The position numbers and the translations under genes are program-made. Positions 4,584-7,073 of a DNA stretch of 7,073 nucleotides are shown here, piece after piece (position 1 is the stretch's first letter; the number at the start of each line of letters is the position of its first letter). Origin of the DNA: Oscillospiraceae bacterium (GTDB lineage Bacteria; Bacillota; Clostridia; Oscillospirales; Oscillospiraceae); NCBI GenBank assembly GCA_020025615.1, contig JAHHRT010000072.1, positions 1-7,073 of the forward strand. Reading direction: 5' to 3'. The notes under the pieces were generated by a model. It ran no database searches. It saw only the letters and a list, made by a program, of their open reading frames with translations, and had not been told where the DNA came from.

Positions 4584-6398
4584 TCACTCCCGCTCCAATC
4601 GCAGAGCCCCGTCGCCGGGGGAAACCACCAGCCGAATCACCTGCCCCAACCCCGGTTCCAGGCGTGTCACGCTCTCCGCATTGTCCACGAACAGTGGAAC
4701 CCGCACCCCGTAGTGCTGGCTCAGGGTGTTGATAATATCGATGCCCACATTGATCCGCGCCCCGGTGTTCAGGTTCCCATAGGGCACCCCGTCCAGCATC
4801 ACATCACAGCAGTCTTCCAGCCCGCCGCTGAGCAGCTCCCGGCAAAGCCGGAACCGGGCCAGACGGAAGCGGCTGTTGATTCCCGCCTCTACAAACTGTA
4901 CCTTGAATCGGGAAAAATCCTCCATCCGGTACAGCTGCTCCCCGATTTCCTCCAAACGGGCCTGAACCTCCTCACTGTCCCGGCGAAGCTTTGCAAGCCG
5001 CTCGCGGGTAAAGTCCAGCAGACTTTCCTTTCCAAGCTCCCGATCCAATTTCTGAATTTCAGCCTCCACTTTTTCTCTCCGGCTCTCCTTCCCGGACTGC
5101 TTTGCCAGGGCACCTTGCAGGTCCGCCAAATCCCCCAGAATCTGCTGGCGCTTTTCGCTGTAGCCCGCCAGATCCGCAGGGGCCGCGCCGACCTGCCGGG
5201 CGGCTTTCAGCTGGTCCTCCAGGTTTTTGCGCTCCCGCTCCAGACGAGAAACCCGGAGCTCTCCCTCTGCCTTCCGGGCCAGAAGGTCCGAAAGCCGCAG
5301 TTCCAGAGATTCCACCCGCCGGGCCTGCTCCCGGGCAAAGGAGGCCTGGGCACGTTCCAGCGCAGGGCCGGGCAGGGGCTGCCCGCAGGTCTGACAGACG
5401 CCCCCGGCAAAGGTTCTTGCCTTTTCCTCCGCTAAATCCCCCTGTACCCGCCGAATCTCCCCGTCCAGATCCACCCGGGCCGCCGCCATCTGGGTGCCGT
5501 TGTCCCGAAGCTGCCGCTGAATCGCCCGCTCCTCCTGACCCTGAGACGCCCGGTATGCCGTGTTCTCCTGTTCCAGCTGGCGAAGATCCAGCTGACGACT
5601 GCGAATCTGAGCCCGAAGCCCGGTGTCCGTTGCCAGGGCCTCCCGCTCCTGCAAAAGTATCTCCCGCCGGGCCCGCAGAGCCGCAAAGTCAGGACTGCCC
5701 ACTTCCCGAAGGGTAGTCTCCACCTCGCTGATCCTGGCAGGAATGTCCGACTTCACCCCGGAAAGAGACTTTTTTTCTGCCAGGAGCTTCTTCTGATAGT
5801 CCCCCAGGGACAAATCCCCCATGCCCCGGAGCAGAGGGGCAAACCGGGGCTGGGATTCCAGGATCTCCCGGTCCCCGGCAACCTGGGCCAGGTCGTAGAG
5901 GATCTCCCGGCGCTGCTGCCAGTTCAGTTCCCCGGCAAAGCGGGAAATGGTGGTGAGCATCCGAAAGGTGTCCTCCTCCACCAGTGCCCGAACCCGGGTC
6001 AGGTAATCGCTTCTGCGGCAGGGCACCCCGTCCACGTAGTATTCTGAGGTGTTGCCCTGGAAGACAGGTTCCTTCTCTCCCCGCTTGGTGGCCCAAAGCT
6101 CCCGATAGGTCCGGCGCAGCTCCCACCGCCGCCCCTCCGTCCAAAGCACCGCCGTCACCTGGGTCACTGCCTGATGGTCCCGGACCTCTCCGGCAGAATT
6201 CAGGGGCTTCACCTCCATGGCCCCGCCCCCCAGGGAGTCCTTGCCGAAGAGCAGCCAGGTGAGGGCATCGTAAATGCTGGTCTTGCCGCTGGCGTTGTCC
6301 CCGTAAATGCTGGCGTTGCGGCCTCCAAAGTCCAGAGCCAGATGGTCATGGCATTTGAAGTTCTCCAGACATAGCTTCTCAATCCGAATTTCTTTCAT
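4584..6398 (-). CDS. Phage Rad50/SbcC-like ATPase with zinc hook
   Basis: This 604-residue protein begins with a Rad50/SMC-type N-terminal half (IRIEKLCLENFKCH) and Walker A GDNASGKTS at 33-41. A coiled-coil-rich region (about 200-490) is interrupted by a zinc-hook-like CQTCGQPLPG with Cys335 and Cys338. The C-terminal half has a degenerate ABC signature GNLNTGARIN (541-550) and Walker B VPLFVDNAE (567-575, Asp572 and Glu575). It is shorter than cellular Rad50/SbcC, as usual for phage versions near replication and recombination genes. The likely role is DNA-end processing, recombination or replication support; the substrate is unknown. No SbcD-like or PD-(D/E)XK nuclease partner is present in the window. 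The ATG at 6398 has AAAGGAAG 7-8 bases upstream. It is intact. Confidence 0.88.
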   Translation of the reverse strand: MKEIRIEKLCLENFKCHDHLALDFGGRNASIYGDNASGKTSIYDALTWLLFGKDSLGGGAMEVKPLNSAGEVRDHQAVTQVTAVLWTEGRRWELRRTYRELWATKRGEKEPVFQGNTSEYYVDGVPCRRSDYLTRVRALVEEDTFRMLTTISRFAGELNWQQRREILYDLAQVAGDREILESQPRFAPLLRGMGDLSLGDYQKKLLAEKKSLSGVKSDIPARISEVETTLREVGSPDFAALRARREILLQEREALATDTGLRAQIRSRQLDLRQLEQENTAYRASQGQEERAIQRQLRDNGTQMAAARVDLDGEIRRVQGDLAEEKARTFAGGVCQTCGQPLPGPALERAQASFAREQARRVESLELRLSDLLARKAEGELRVSRLERERKNLEDQLKAARQVGAAPADLAGYSEKRQQILGDLADLQGALAKQSGKESRREKVEAEIQKLDRELGKESLLDFTRERLAKLRRDSEEVQARLEEIGEQLYRMEDFSRFKVQFVEAGINSRFRLARFRLCRELLSGGLEDCCDVMLDGVPYGNLNTGARINVGIDIINTLSQHYGVRVPLFVDNAESVTRLEPGLGQVIRLVVSPGDGALRLERE

Positions 6399-6401
6399 AG
6401 G

Positions 6402-6521
6402 TTATCTTCCTTTCTCATGCTGTTGTTTGTCTTCGTTTCTGGGTTCTGGCACACCCTCCCCCTTCAGAAAGTACACCATTTGTGCACTCGGCTTGTAAAA
6501 AAATAATCGTCCCACCTTCAT
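6402..6521 (-). CDS. Small phage ORF, possibly the 3' remnant of a gene cut by repeats
   Basis: This is a 39-residue frame starting MKVGRLFFYKPSAQ and ending in a charged PRNEDKQQHEKGR tail. Its TAA lies three bases before the ATPase ATG and overlaps that gene's ribosome binding region, typical of the last codons of an operon gene. The start is weakly supported: AGGA lies only about 4 bases before ATG 6521. Immediately upstream the family-A tail begins (near 6537-6541) and supplies an in-frame TGA, so the original N-terminus may have been lost. I do not recognise a family. It was too short for automatic listing. Confidence 0.42.
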   Translation of the reverse strand: MKVGRLFFYKPSAQMVYFLKGEGVPEPRNEDKQQHEKGR

Positions 6522-6568
6522 CCTTTCCTGCCCCACTATCACACATCAGGTTGTAGTGTACGCACCCC

Positions 6569-6675
6569 AAAGGCTCCCCCTTTGGGGGTAGCGAAGCGAT
6601 TCTGAATGGCAGTGATTGCCGGGGGCAATCACACCACAGCAAACTGGCGCAGCGTCGCCGTGACTGAGAGGGCGA
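6569..6675 (+). repeat. Family-A long-variant repeat, copy A8
   Basis: It starts AAAGGCTCCCCCTTTGGGGG, then has GTAGCGAAGCGATTCTGAAT, CAGTGATTGCCGGGGGCAAT and CACACCACAGCAAAC, and returns to the family pattern GGCGCAGCGTCGCC and GACTGAGAGGGCGA. GTGATTGCC with GGCAATCAC forms an extra perfect 9-base stem around GGG. It is the intact version of truncated A3, about 107 bases instead of 51. Confidence 0.75.
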
Positions 6676-6722
6676 ACCAGCACTCCCGTCCACACACCAG
6701 GTCACAGTGTACGTACCGTTCT

Positions 6723-6774
6723 AAGGCTCCCCCCCCTGGGAGAGCTGGCGAGCGGAGCGAGACTGAGAGGGCGA
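6723..6774 (+). repeat. Family-A palindromic repeat, copy A9
   Basis: The core runs AAGGCTCCCCCCCCTGGGAGAGC, then GGCGAGCGGAGCGAG, and ends GACTGAGAGGGCGA. Stem 1 is imperfect because the left arm is a run of C. The tail (6775-6831, ACACACCAGGTCACAGTGTA) leads into B2, exactly as the A4 tail leads into B1. Confidence 0.85.
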
Positions 6775-6831
6775 AGCCGCACTTTCGACCACACACCAGG
6801 TCACAGTGTATGCACTGTACTCCCCCCTCGT

Positions 6832-7037
6832 CAATGTAGGGAATGGTCTTGACCATTCCGCGGTACAAATGGGGACGGGGAATGGCACCGAAACACGACG
6901 CGGTGATTTTCAGGTAAGTCCCGTTCGGCGCACACGTGACTGGATTGTGTAATATTTTTACTGGAAATATACGAAGATTGTACGGATTCGCCTGAGAAAT
7001 TTTGAAATTTATGAGTTGTACTGCCGGAACGGTCAAG
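6832..7037 (-). mobile_element. Family-B MITE-like element, copy B2 (inverted, outer end truncated)
   Basis: Read on the minus strand this matches B1 over nearly its whole length, with only scattered substitutions plus one replaced stretch of about 17 bases near the inner end. The left terminus CAATGTAGGGAATGGTCTTG is intact. At the right, the match stops inside the terminal palindrome: after GGAACGGTCAAG the expected ACCGTTCCCTACATTGG is absent and unrelated AT-rich sequence follows. The element is inverted relative to B1, so the two bracket the phage genes. Confidence 0.78.
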
Positions 7038-7073
7038 ATGTATAGTGTAGTAACATAGTTTACAGAATGTGCA

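Larger units (their letters stand above)
6522..7073. other. Gene-free repeat cluster right of the phage genes
   Basis: From left to right it holds a family-A tail (about 6537-6568), A8, a tail, A9, a tail, the inverted B copy B2, and 36 AT-rich bases (7038-7073) with no homology to the repeats. No gene is supported. It mirrors the left cluster: both sides place a B element outside or among A repeats, with B in opposite orientations. Confidence 0.8.

Noticed and set aside
6497..6503. Run of seven T on the minus strand as a possible frameshift site or terminator
   Set aside because: No stable stem precedes it on the transcript, and the codons around it read through in a single frame.
6415..6705. 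96-codon minus-strand frame upstream of the ATPase
   Set aside because: It mostly translates the A8 repeat. The alternative frame ending at 6402, three bases before the ATPase start, has more natural composition and spacing.
69..6831. Possible CRISPR array, because of many short palindromic repeats
   Set aside because: The repeats vary in orientation, length and spacing, have no uniform unique spacers, and no cas gene is present.

Overview
The window looks like part of a decayed prophage, or phage-derived island, in a moderately high-GC Clostridia genome. The protein types and the abundant short palindromic intergenic repeats recall gut Oscillospiraceae/Ruminococcaceae. That placement is an inference from gene style, not from a marker gene. 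All convincing genes lie on the minus strand and are read right to left.

Layout from right to left: a small ORF (6402-6521); a Rad50/SbcC-like ATPase with a zinc-hook CxxC (4584-6398); a DnaD/replisome-organizer-like replication protein (3861-4577); a small Cys-rich phage protein (3630-3848); terminase small subunit (2939-3481); and terminase large subunit (794-2212). The first four are tightly packed (gaps of 3, 6 and 12 bases) and look like one operon. A 148-base leader with a possible promoter and a possible RBS-sequestering structure precedes terS. A 726-base repeat-filled gap separates terS from terL. The order, replication/recombination then packaging, is normal for a temperate Firmicutes phage, but no portal, protease or capsid gene follows terL. 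The terL frame instead ends at the boundary of a repeat.

The three gene-poor stretches (1-793, 2213-2938, 6522-7073) are built almost entirely of interspersed repeats. Family A has nine copies of a roughly 51-base hairpin core, most with a conserved tail of about 50 bases. Family B is a roughly 224-base MITE-like element with terminal inverted repeats that are themselves palindromes; there are two near-complete copies in opposite orientation flanking the phage genes and one internally deleted remnant. Family C is a roughly 70-base unit in a short interrupted array. A cluster of four hairpins (D) lies between A6 and C2. A strong rightward terminator at the far left ends a gene outside the window.

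The genes probably served phage recombination and replication initiation (ATPase, replication protein) and DNA packaging (TerS, TerL). With the structural genes missing here, the cassette is either a remnant or could depend on a helper phage. The most notable signals are the nested, mirrored A/B repeats around the cassette, the repeat-made stop codon of terL, and a 20-base sequence upstream of terS that mimics the 3' end of 16S rRNA and can pair with the terS ribosome binding site.
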